Of a DNA stretch of 20,689 bases, positions 13,879 to 20,689 are shown in pieces. Within the stretch, counting starts at the first letter, position 1. Every line of letters begins with the position of its first letter. Source of the stretch: a virus; IMG/VR virus record IMGVR_UViG_3300034082_001123, positions 1-20,689 of that record; one strand, given 5' to 3'. The notes below the pieces were generated by a model. That model worked only from the letters and a program-made list of their open reading frames with translations. It did no database searches and was not told the origin of the DNA. The position numbers were made by a program, and so were the translations under genes.

Positions 13879-14364
13879 TTAGCGTGTTGGAGTTGTATTT
13901 TGTAGCCCCACTGGGCAGTTGAAAGTGATGATTTGTTGAAGCATTGGAGGCGTCGCGTCCTCCTGCATGGAAGCGAATGTGAGAATGCCGCCGGTTAGTG
14001 AATCGCCGTTTGAATCGAGCGGTTTGTGATGGTGAAGAATGCGTGAAACAGCCTCACCGATCTCCGTTGCGCTTGGCTTCGACATGTTGCCAGCCTGCTG
14101 TCTCCATACGCTCGGGATCTCCGAGCAAGTGACGGAGAACGTCGCCGAATCCATGTATGGTCCGGGTGTGTCGGGTGACGATGCTTCGCTTTGTGAAAAG
14201 TTGACCATGACGAAGGCGCCTGCCTTGCTCATTGCGTTCTCGATCTCACGGTCGATGTCCTTGTGGTCTTGAACCAGCACGGGAATAATCGGCACGGTGC
14301 GGAAATACGCATGATCTTTCAGCGTCTTTGCCATGCTTTCGACTATCTGACGAATGAGGCTCAT
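13879..14364 (-). CDS. Tail terminator / tail completion-like protein
   Basis: A 161-aa protein between connector and tail tube genes, the usual place of the tail terminator, which caps the tail tube and joins it to the head. Its opening (MSLIRQIVESMAKTLKDHAY, then VPIIPVLVQDHKD) is an alpha-beta start consistent with the gpU/TT fold, followed by beta segments such as FVMVNFSQSEAS and FSVTCSEIPSV. No decisive motif was found. Its ATG overlaps the connector stop (ATGA). Confidence 0.5.
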   Translation of the reverse strand: MSLIRQIVESMAKTLKDHAYFRTVPIIPVLVQDHKDIDREIENAMSKAGAFVMVNFSQSEASSPDTPGPYMDSATFSVTCSEIPSVWRQQAGNMSKPSATEIGEAVSRILHHHKPLDSNGDSLTGGILTFASMQEDATPPMLQQIITFNCPVGLQNTTPTR

Positions 14365-14813
14365 GGTGATTCTGAGAAGTTCATGACAGCAGCGCCGCCA
14401 TAGCGAAAAGAACTGCCAGTTGTAGAAGCGAATGATTCGGCTCCGGTGTCATCGGAGTCTGCGTTATTGTTTGCAAGGTCATCGAAGTAGCTGTTTGCTT
14501 CCTCGACCGATCTGCGGCGATCCTCACCGTTGAATTCAGCGAGAGATGGATATGAGTCCGTCAGTTCTTGACGGCAGAGATTGTAGGCGTGTCGGCGCGC
14601 GCCTGGTGGCACATACAAGCCGGTGTTGACGACCGGTGGTAGTCCACGCTTGCGCCTGCCAGAGTTGACGCGTGAAGCAATGTCTTGTGCTACGCTCGTT
14701 AGGATCTCATGCGCTTTATCCTCTGAGGTTGGACATTCAGCAAGTAAACGATTCAACTCCTCGGTTGAGAGTCTGTCACGAAGTGCGGAGTATGTAAGAG
14801 CGAGCCAAGCCAT
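14361..14813 (-). CDS. Head-tail connector protein
   Basis: A 150-aa largely helical protein. The pattern TYSALRDRLSTEELNRLLAE, then ILTSVAQDIASRVNSGRRKR, and PPGARRHAYNLCRQEL matches the helical architecture of Mu gp36-like or gp6-type head-tail adaptors, which fill the portal ring base. It is followed by an acidic low-complexity tail with DDLANNNADSDDTG. Position after the capsid and before the tail terminator supports the assignment. It begins 79 bases after the cement gene, with a strong hairpin in between. Confidence 0.65.
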   Translation of the reverse strand: MAWLALTYSALRDRLSTEELNRLLAECPTSEDKAHEILTSVAQDIASRVNSGRRKRGLPPVVNTGLYVPPGARRHAYNLCRQELTDSYPSLAEFNGEDRRRSVEEANSYFDDLANNNADSDDTGAESFASTTGSSFRYGGAAVMNFSESP

Positions 14814-14836
14814 GATGTTATGAGTTTCAAGAATTT

Positions 14837-14871
14837 AGGGCGACGGAGGAAACTACCAACTCCGTCGCCCT
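14837..14871 (-). promoter_or_regulatory. 12-bp-stem hairpin between cement and connector genes
   Basis: AGGGCGACGGAG (14837-14848) and CTCCGTCGCCCT (14860-14871) are perfect inverted copies around an 11-base loop. On the minus-strand message the stem is followed by TAAATTC, not a T tract, so full termination is unlikely. It would more plausibly act as a partial terminator or as a barrier against 3'-to-5' decay, protecting the abundant capsid messages upstream. Confidence 0.7.
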
Positions 14872-14892
14872 TTGCACACAAGTTCCAACGGA

Positions 14893-15291
14893 TTAGAACA
14901 AAAGCTTGGCGACCATGTTGCCAGTAACAGTGCCAGCCGAGGCGGTCATCGTCTGAGCGATGCGCACATAGCGGCGGGTGTTAGCTGGAACGCGGAAGCG
15001 AACCTCTTTGGCAACGATGCCGGAGCCAGTAGCGGTCTGAGTCGTGCTGATCGCTGGATCAACGGCTGCCCATGAAGAACCGTCGGCGCTGTCTTGCAGT
15101 GCGTAGGTCACGACTTTGGTGTCGGCGATGCCAGCAGCGGTCGGAGCGGAAAGTGAGAAAACCACTTTCTCGATGTCGCCGCCGACTACTTGCTCAAGGT
15201 CAAATGCTGCGGTGTTAGCACCTGCCTGCGCGATGGCAACAGTAGAGGTGTAATTCTTGTCTTGAAGGTTACGATTGAATTCGAAGCTCAT
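14893..15291 (-). CDS. Capsid cement/decoration protein (Bbp16-like)
   Basis: A 132-aa beta-rich protein directly downstream of the major capsid gene. The pattern VTYALQDSADGSSWAAVDP near residues 61-79, then a late RFRVPANTRRYVRIAQTMTA, is like the Bbp16-type capsid cement family, in which a tYaLqdSaDG strand and RRYIR near the C-terminus are the most constant features. Such proteins bind the outside of the capsid and stabilise it. Size is typical. No Shine-Dalgarno motif is visible; the ATG at 15291 is 18 bases after the capsid stop. Confidence 0.75.
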   Translation of the reverse strand: MSFEFNRNLQDKNYTSTVAIAQAGANTAAFDLEQVVGGDIEKVVFSLSAPTAAGIADTKVVTYALQDSADGSSWAAVDPAISTTQTATGSGIVAKEVRFRVPANTRRYVRIAQTMTASAGTVTGNMVAKLLF

Positions 15292-15309
15292 GATTTGATA
15301 TGGTTAGAA

Positions 15310-16248
15310 TTAGCTGAGGGTTTCGGTGTCAACGATCGAGTCGGTGATGATGATCGGAATGCCGAAGGATTCCGTTGGCACGCCGGGAAGGATGCCGGTG
15401 AAAGCTTCCTGCTTCGACGATGGGGTTGTATTCCGGCTGACTTGGAGCTGGAACGCGGAACGGCGTGACATGAGCAAGTGGCTCGGACGCTCACCAACTG
15501 GGAACTTGCTGATAAGCTCAGCAATCTTGGCGTCGGTGCAGCCTTTGCCGTTGTCTGCGGTGAGCTTTTTCAAACGACCGATTGCGTTCTTGTTCACGCA
15601 CTGGAAGCCCACCCAAGCGGTGAGGTCAGCGATGAATGCAGCGTAGCGCTTAGCGTCGGCGTCAACTGCATCACCTTCGCGGAATGGCGAGAGGTCGAAT
15701 GTTGTGCCGTTGCCGTAAACGTATTGGACGCCGGTGTTGCCAGCCTTGATGGCGTAAACCGAGGAACCAGTTGCGGAGGTTGTGCCGCCTGCGTCAACAA
15801 CGATGTCGCTGCCGAGAGCAGTTACCAAAGTTTGCAGACCGGCGAAGCCTTTCGAGCTTGCGTTGTCACCATAGATGGTTTGAGTTCCAACTGTGGACAG
15901 AGCAGCGCGCATGACGCCCATGGCTTCGATTGCTTGCAGAGCCTCGGCACCGTCTTCGTAACCGCGAGCGACAGCCTTATCGACTTCGATGCGAGCGGAG
16001 AGAATGAAGCACTCAACGAGACGCTCGGTGAAGTTCGATTTAGTCGCATCCGTGCCTTCGTTGGCTTGACGGAATGCAACGCTCGGACGACTGTTACGGG
16101 TCACTGTCTTGTAGGACGTGCCGCGGATCGTGCGAGCTGGGATGATTGTCACCTCAGGAGATGCGGTGGCTACTTCCTCAATCAGACCGACGATGGGATC
16201 ATGTCCGTTGAGCTTGGCAAGGTCTAACAGAGTTAGGTTGTTTGGCAT
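15310..16248 (-). CDS. Major capsid protein (HK97 fold)
   Basis: A 312-aa protein following the protease-scaffold gene and preceding the cement gene, the standard place of the capsid subunit. The body shows KTVTRNSRPSVAFRQANEGT (the N-arm/E-loop region), ARIEVDKAVARGYED, a helix-rich stretch AIEAMGVMRAALSTVGTQTI with FAGLQTLV, and a beta-rich C-terminus ESFGIPIIITDSIVDTETLS that resembles the P and A domain end of HK97-like capsids. Length is normal. No long N-terminal delta domain is present, consistent with the separate scaffold encoded upstream. Confidence 0.8.
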   Translation of the reverse strand: MPNNLTLLDLAKLNGHDPIVGLIEEVATASPEVTIIPARTIRGTSYKTVTRNSRPSVAFRQANEGTDATKSNFTERLVECFILSARIEVDKAVARGYEDGAEALQAIEAMGVMRAALSTVGTQTIYGDNASSKGFAGLQTLVTALGSDIVVDAGGTTSATGSSVYAIKAGNTGVQYVYGNGTTFDLSPFREGDAVDADAKRYAAFIADLTAWVGFQCVNKNAIGRLKKLTADNGKGCTDAKIAELISKFPVGERPSHLLMSRRSAFQLQVSRNTTPSSKQEAFTGILPGVPTESFGIPIIITDSIVDTETLS

Positions 16249-16260
16249 AATGTTGTTTGT

Positions 16261-17256
16261 TTAGTGAGATTGGTTTTGAGCTTTGAAGGATGCTTCGACG
16301 AGTGCGAGTCCTTTGAGTTCGGTTTGTTTGGTGCCTTCGTCAGCTTTACCTGCGAGAACGGTTTCGCCGTTCACTGGCTTCGATGGGATGGCGTTGAGAA
16401 TTTCCACAGAGTTCTTGTCGGCTTTGATTTGAGCCTTCCAGAATGACTTGGCTTTTTCATCTTGCGGAGCAATGCGACCAGCTTTGACAGCCTCGTCGAT
16501 GACCGAGTCAGCAGCTTTGTCCTCGATCTCAGCAAGTGATGCTTTGAGCGTTTCCACTTCGCTGGCGAGAGCGTCACGCGATGCCGTGACTGTCTCCAGT
16601 TCGTTGGCGTGGTTCGCAGCAGCTTGCACTGCGTCGGCTTCCTTCGTCATGTAGCCAGCCTCGATCTCAGCGATCTTGTTTTTCATGGCTTCGATTTCGA
16701 GCTTGGCAATTTCCATTGCTTTCTCCGGGTCAACATCCTCGGCAACAAGACCGAGTTCGATTAGTGGTTTGATGTCCATATTGGTTTCGTTGTATGATGC
16801 AGCGATTTTTTCCATCGCCTCGAATGCTGGCTCGTTAACGAGCGAACCGATCTCGCCATGTGTCGGCAGACCTGCTGGTGTGCCGTTGGCGAGTAGAAAG
16901 TTTGGCGAGAAGTAGGAGTAGTCCTTGCCTTCGACGGCGCTCTTGCCTGCCTGCGTCCACTCGATTTCGAGAACCAGACCGACGCCTGATTGGTATCGGA
17001 ATTCCTTTGGGATGAATGATGCAGGACCGGCTTTGTGATCGAAGCCAGCGAATGGTCGCACGTTGCGAGATTGGCGAGCTTGCAGGTCGCTTGCGAATGC
17101 AGCGAGGATCGACTCATCGACCGTCACCTTGCGCTTGGCAGCTTTGCCATTGACGGTAGCATGGATTTCATGCTCGCCTTCAGGGAGATAAACAATGCTC
17201 TCAGCCAAAGCTTCCACTTCGGTCTGGAATGATGCACTGATGATTTCGTTCGCCAT
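16261..17256 (-). CDS. Mu gpI-like protease fused to scaffold
   Basis: A 331-aa protein. The N-terminal half resembles the Mu I prohead protease: PFAGFDHKAGPASF gives a candidate catalytic His74, LVLEIEWTQAGKSAV is the typical central strand and helix, KDYSYFSPNF provides a candidate Ser117, and SLVNEPAF (139-145) corresponds to the closing TN-P-A block. From about residue 180 to 250 there is a charged coiled coil (AMEIAKLEIEAMKNKIAEIE), as in a scaffolding protein. In Mu the I gene yields both protease and scaffold. It is upstream of the capsid gene as in Mu. ATG at 17256; no Shine-Dalgarno motif. Confidence 0.85.
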   Translation of the reverse strand: MANEIISASFQTEVEALAESIVYLPEGEHEIHATVNGKAAKRKVTVDESILAAFASDLQARQSRNVRPFAGFDHKAGPASFIPKEFRYQSGVGLVLEIEWTQAGKSAVEGKDYSYFSPNFLLANGTPAGLPTHGEIGSLVNEPAFEAMEKIAASYNETNMDIKPLIELGLVAEDVDPEKAMEIAKLEIEAMKNKIAEIEAGYMTKEADAVQAAANHANELETVTASRDALASEVETLKASLAEIEDKAADSVIDEAVKAGRIAPQDEKAKSFWKAQIKADKNSVEILNAIPSKPVNGETVLAGKADEGTKQTELKGLALVEASFKAQNQSH

Positions 17257-17303
17257 TTCGAATAGAAGATTACCACCCGATTCTGGCTTGTAATTGCTTT
17301 TTT

Positions 17304-17909
17304 TTAAGTAGCTCCCTCGATCTGTGCGATGATGCTTTCAAGCGCTCCGTTCGCGAATGCGTTGATGTAGGATTGCTCCGGTGGCAGCGCGTTCTTCCAT
17401 GGCTTCTGAGTGATGGATTTCTTCAGCACGAATACCGGTTTGATACCGGTGGGAGAGTTTTCATCTGCCTGCGCTAGCACACCTTTGACCGCGAATAGCG
17501 GGGCGATTGTTCGGCTGTATGTCCGAGCTGTCAGCCCGTGCGCCTCTGGCACAATCGGGATCGTGAGGAACTTTGCACGCCGCGCGGTGATTGTCCCGCC
17601 GGTGACTTTGTGCGAGAATCCGATGGCACCTTTGCTGCGCAGTGTCACGCCTGATCCACTCGCGCCCATGATCGACCAACTTCCTGAGACTTTGCGCCAC
17701 CACTGAGTTTTTTTCCTACCCGGACCATGAGTCGGAAGCGATGGGTTTTCCCATAGCTGCGATCCGTTCATGTTGTAGTATTTTTCGACGACTTCCAGAG
17801 CATCCTGCGCGCCGGTGAGAACTGCGACCTTGCGCACCGATGCCGATTGCAAGCGGATCATCGACGCCTTCACTGGATCGAGTCCTGTTGCTGTGATGGT
17901 TATCTTCAT
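17304..17909 (-). CDS. Mu gpG-like virion morphogenesis protein
   Basis: A 201-aa basic protein. The stretch HKVTGGTITARRAKFLTIPI (about 100-119) matches the conserved core of Mu gpG-like virion morphogenesis proteins, in which a Gly-Gly turn is followed by K/R-F-L-T-I-P. The N-terminus (TATGLDPVKASMIRLQSASV) also fits. gpG-like proteins act in tail completion or head-tail joining. It lies between the portal genes and the protease, as G precedes I in Mu. The stop is followed by a run of A residues. Confidence 0.65.
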   Translation of the reverse strand: MKITITATGLDPVKASMIRLQSASVRKVAVLTGAQDALEVVEKYYNMNGSQLWENPSLPTHGPGRKKTQWWRKVSGSWSIMGASGSGVTLRSKGAIGFSHKVTGGTITARRAKFLTIPIVPEAHGLTARTYSRTIAPLFAVKGVLAQADENSPTGIKPVFVLKKSITQKPWKNALPPEQSYINAFANGALESIIAQIEGAT

Positions 17910-18145
17910 AGTTCTCGCTCCAATGATTTGACGATTGCCGCGCCGATCTCATTCTCCAGCGATGTTTCAAGCGCTCGTTTGTCGAGCATGAAAAATAACT
18001 GTGGTATGCGCTCGATGACTTGCTCGACCTCGATCTGAAATGCGCCTGCGGTCATACGATAGCTTTTGTCGATCAAGTCGGCAAAGATTTGATCCACTGG
18101 TGCGAGCCATTGCCCCGCAACTTCACGCATCTGCTCATCCGTCAT
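17906..18145 (-). CDS. Small head gene, possible detached portal C-terminal domain
   Basis: A 79-aa acidic helical protein. Its ATG at 18145 overlaps the portal stop by 11 bases and its stop overlaps the gpG-like start (ATGA). The body (GQWLAPVDQIFADLIDKSYR, then VEQVIERIPQLFFMLDKRAL) resembles the helical end of DUF935 portals, where a bundle of about 80 residues follows the body and ends in a short ALxxALxxAxLxG helix. In this phage the portal instead ends in another domain, so this ORF may be a separated piece of the portal. It may also be an independent small head protein. A longer version starting at 18265 is less likely. Confidence 0.6.
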   Translation of the reverse strand: MTDEQMREVAGQWLAPVDQIFADLIDKSYRMTAGAFQIEVEQVIERIPQLFFMLDKRALETSLENEIGAAIVKSLEREL

Positions 18146-19814
18146 TTTCGATTTGTTTGAGCTTTGCGTTTGCCCACTCTCTGCCAGCATCACCGCCCCA
18201 GCCGTTCCATGCTTGCCAGCCCTTGCCTTTGTCATCCCATGTCTCGCCTTTTTTGTCGATCTCATGGCGAGCGAAGAATGATACCATGCGCTTCACGGTC
18301 TCAGCAGATAGCTCAGAACGATTGGAGATGTCCCGTGCGCGTGCGATGCCCACCGCGGTCATGCCGCGCTGCGATGCTGGCTTCTGCCTGCGAATCTCAA
18401 GTGCATCTTGTGCTGCCTTCGCCATGTCATCGGTCGGACGCAGGTCAATGTCCGCGCGTGCCGCTTCGGTGATTTCAGGGAGTAACGGAAGCGGATCTTC
18501 GACTTCGCCAAATAGTGCCTCGCCTTCTTGCGGTTCAGCAATGCCGAGTTCGTTGTAGATCCATTTGTTCGATACTGGCAGTCCGATGTCCTTCGTCACG
18601 ATCTTGATGCGCTCGGCGATTGCCTTCTCATCCTTTGGCTTCGGAATGACGATTTCAGCGTAAGGCATGTCCTCGCTGGCGATTCCTGCGCCGTAGTTCA
18701 TCCGCACGATGGCAGGGATCAACTGTGTTGTCACGACCTGCCCGATCCATGTCGCGACCGCCTGCAAAATGTCGCCGCGGACCGTAGCATGGACGTCGCC
18801 AAGCGCTCGGCTTCCGCTGTCACCCACGTCTGTGGTTAATGTCTGCCCAAGCATCAGAATGTCACAAGCTTTGTCTGACTCATTCATCAGCGCGACCTGT
18901 GGCAGCGATTCGCCGCCCTTGATGCCGTCCATAATGGAGAACTTAACCCCGGGTCCTGTGACTGCGTAGCCGCTGGTGCCGATGTTTTCGAGCATTTCCT
19001 GCGCCTTCATCATTGCCTCATCGCTGCCGTCCGTCTCCGCGTGTCGCCAAGGGATCGAGTAGAGCTGCGCGTATTGCATGAACCAGCCGAGTCCGTAAAT
19101 TGCACCGAGCCAGAACTTCGTGAGAGCGCGGAGGTTGGCAGAATGGATCGGATGACAGCCGCCTTGCTGCCAGATGGCGATCAGGAACTTGTCAGGTGGG
19201 AAGTCGATGAGCGTGTCATAGTTGACGCCGTTCGGTGCCATCATGAGTCTGTCGATCTCGTTCGATGCTGATGGATAGGCGAGATATTTCGCAGGAACTG
19301 GAGCGTAGCAGCGCGGTGAGATGATACCGTTCTCAGTGTGCCAGATGATCTCGACCACGCTGATTCCTTTGGCGTATGCGTCGATCAGCGCACGCATCAT
19401 GCCCTTCGTGTCGAGTTCCCAATGGCTCGGACGCGGTGCATACGATTCAAGCGCTCGTTCGACTGTCTCGTAGATCTGCAATGCCTGCGGTGTTGGCTCC
19501 TCGGCACCTTCGCGAATACCTGGCTTGATCTCGATCTGCAATGACGTGACGTTACCGGCGATCTCATTGATGCACTTGCGCAGACGCGACCAAGAATCGA
19601 CCATCATGCGAAAGAGTCGATCCTGATCTTCCAGCTTGCCGGTGCGCACGTTGCGTAGAATGCTGCGCACTTGCTCTGGCGTCACGTTTGCAAGGTCATA
19701 GTCCTGCGTGCGGTAGGAAGCTGGCAAAGGCGCTACGATGCCTTTTCTTTCGTCTGCGGTCATGGTGAGCATCGCAATAGCATGCAATGCAGCCCATGGC
19801 AAGCGTAAAATCAC
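18135..19814 (-). CDS. Portal protein (Mu gp29-like, DUF935) with extra C-terminal domain
   Basis: A protein of up to 559 aa. The body matches DUF935/Mu gp29 portals: VTPEQVRSILRNVRTGKLED near the N-terminus, the helical SRLRKCINEIAGNVTSLQIE, YAKGISVVEIIWH, FLIAIWQQGG, and the most typical block ILMLGQTLTTDVGDSGSRAL with GDVHATVRGDI. The ring of portals is the DNA gate of the capsid. Residues 489-559 form a separate motif, GIARARDISNRSELSAETVK then RMVSFFARHEIDKK and AWNGWGGDAGREWA, a module seen in other phage proteins but not in standard portals. Start is uncertain: GTG at 19814 overlaps the terminase stop (GTGA), while ATG at 19772 would give 545 aa. I give the longer version because of that overlap. 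Confidence 0.9.
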   Translation of the reverse strand: MILRLPWAALHAIAMLTMTADERKGIVAPLPASYRTQDYDLANVTPEQVRSILRNVRTGKLEDQDRLFRMMVDSWSRLRKCINEIAGNVTSLQIEIKPGIREGAEEPTPQALQIYETVERALESYAPRPSHWELDTKGMMRALIDAYAKGISVVEIIWHTENGIISPRCYAPVPAKYLAYPSASNEIDRLMMAPNGVNYDTLIDFPPDKFLIAIWQQGGCHPIHSANLRALTKFWLGAIYGLGWFMQYAQLYSIPWRHAETDGSDEAMMKAQEMLENIGTSGYAVTGPGVKFSIMDGIKGGESLPQVALMNESDKACDILMLGQTLTTDVGDSGSRALGDVHATVRGDILQAVATWIGQVVTTQLIPAIVRMNYGAGIASEDMPYAEIVIPKPKDEKAIAERIKIVTKDIGLPVSNKWIYNELGIAEPQEGEALFGEVEDPLPLLPEITEAARADIDLRPTDDMAKAAQDALEIRRQKPASQRGMTAVGIARARDISNRSELSAETVKRMVSFFARHEIDKKGETWDDKGKGWQAWNGWGGDAGREWANAKLKQIENDG

Positions 19815-20689
19815 AGAGCGTTAAAACCTCGGACCGTTCGACTTGCAAATGTGTTCCGCGATGTGGTAACCGATGCCGCGCCTGTCATGGCTCCGGTGAT
19901 CCTGCTGCCAAGTGCAATGCAAGCAAGCAATGCGTCGGCTCGGTCTGGTGACTTCATGCTTTTCGCTGCCATCTTTTCCTTAGATTCGACGCGGAGCTTG
20001 CCGGTTTCGTTCCACTCGCTTTTCCGCGTGGTGATCTGTGAGAAGGTGGTCGGGTCGAGTTCACCGACGTGAATTCGTCCACGCTCGATCTCGCGACTGG
20101 CAACGTGCCAGACCTGCGCGATCAGGTTCGCGTATTCGTCCTTCTCGCTCGCAGGCTTGCCGCCATGGAAGCGATTGATGTGCCAGCCAAGCTCGGCGAA
20201 CTGGTCACAGAAGCCGGTGCCAAGTCCGTCTGCATCTCCCCAGACTTGACCTGCGCTTAGTCCTTCCGCTTCAAACATTCGTATAAACTCTCGTGCCGCT
20301 TGCACTGTGTCCCGCTCCTGCCATGCTTTGACGATGCGTGCATGATTGCCGCGTCGGATTGCCAGAACGTTTTCGTCACGCCCTGCCGCGAAGTCACAGA
20401 ATGCCACTACCTCACCAAACGGCGCTGGCTTTGGCTGAATGTCCAGTGCGTTGCGCAAAAGGTCAGGAGCTAGCACCAAGCGGTCGAAGTCCTCGGTGAA
20501 CTCGGCGAGGTGCTTTGAGCGGTAGAGCGGGTGACTTTCTCCATATTTCAGGCGATCCAGTTCGCGCTTCTCAGCGCTGATGTGTGCGCAGTCTGTCGAT
20601 GGCACGCGGATCGTCTTGTAGAGGCTGGAGTTCTTGTGGAACGAGTCATAGAACTGACCCCGCGGCGCTCCAGGTGATGACACCCAAAG
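19811..20689 (-). CDS. terL: Terminase large subunit, C-terminal part
   Basis: The frame is open at the right edge; 292 residues of the C-terminal half are visible, and the ATPase domain lies outside. The visible part begins LWVSSPGAPRGQFYDSFHKN, typical of the coupling segment after the ATPase core. The nuclease domain then shows VVAFCDFAAGRDEN with Asp99, VWGDADGLGTGF with Asp152 and SPDRADALLACIA with Asp249, the three acidic sites that bind metal in the RNase H-like nuclease. It cuts and packages phage DNA with the portal encoded next. Its TGA overlaps the GTG of the portal gene. Confidence 0.92.
   Translation of the reverse strand, partial: LWVSSPGAPRGQFYDSFHKNSSLYKTIRVPSTDCAHISAEKRELDRLKYGESHPLYRSKHLAEFTEDFDRLVLAPDLLRNALDIQPKPAPFGEVVAFCDFAAGRDENVLAIRRGNHARIVKAWQERDTVQAAREFIRMFEAEGLSAGQVWGDADGLGTGFCDQFAELGWHINRFHGGKPASEKDEYANLIAQVWHVASREIERGRIHVGELDPTTFSQITTRKSEWNETGKLRVESKEKMAAKSMKSPDRADALLACIALGSRITGAMTGAASVTTSRNTFASRTVRGFNAL

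Noticed and set aside
15478-16227. Long open frame on the plus strand (about 249 codons)
   Set aside because: It lies antisense to the major capsid gene and its translation has no recognisable domain; the minus-strand gene explains the openness.
1-20689. tRNA or rRNA genes, insertion sequences, attachment sites
   Set aside because: No cloverleaf-like element, transposase, terminal inverted repeat or integrase-associated direct repeat was seen.

Overview
The window is a piece of a tailed double-stranded DNA phage or prophage (Caudoviricetes). Essentially every convincing gene lies on the minus strand, so it reads from right to left. It starts inside the large terminase gene at the right edge and ends inside an exonuclease gene at the left edge. 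There is no integrase, transposase, repressor, tRNA, rRNA or CRISPR array in the window, so lifestyle cannot be read from it. Base composition is moderate. Most starts lack a Shine-Dalgarno motif, which suggests a host that initiates without one (Bacteroidota, Verrucomicrobiota or similar). This host guess is weak.

Head module (20689 to about 13879): terminase large subunit C-terminal half, a Mu gp29-like (DUF935) portal with an unusual C-terminal end, a small ORF that looks like the detached portal tail, a Mu gpG-like protein, a Mu gpI-like protease fused to a coiled-coil scaffold, the major capsid protein, a capsid cement protein, a head-tail connector and a tail terminator-like protein. 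A strong 12-bp-stem hairpin separates the cement and connector genes.

Tail and adsorption module (13872 to about 4598): major tail tube protein, a tail protein with an apparent inserted domain, a short tape measure protein (528 aa), a baseplate hub-like protein, a glycine-loop protein with two internal repeats, a glycosyltransferase-like protein, a small baseplate-like protein, a collagen-containing tail fibre and a short fibre-adjacent protein. The head is Mu-like in gene order, while the tail resembles that of non-contractile siphoviruses.

Lysis and end of the late unit (4601 to 2088): holin-like protein, DUF1353-like protein, a cysteine/histidine peptidase endolysin, a calcineurin-like metallophosphoesterase and a small winged-helix-like protein, followed by a clear intrinsic terminator.

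Intergenic control region (about 1649 to 2212): the only large gap. It holds inverted repeats, a striking array of 11-bp-phased tandem repeats, an AT-rich stretch and a candidate promoter. It is a good candidate for an operator cluster or replication origin.

Recombination module (1648 to the left edge): ribbon-helix-helix-like protein, an SSB-like protein with an acidic C-terminal tip, a 33-aa membrane micropeptide, a RecT annealing protein and the start of a YqaJ-family exonuclease. Together these form a phage single-strand annealing recombination system.
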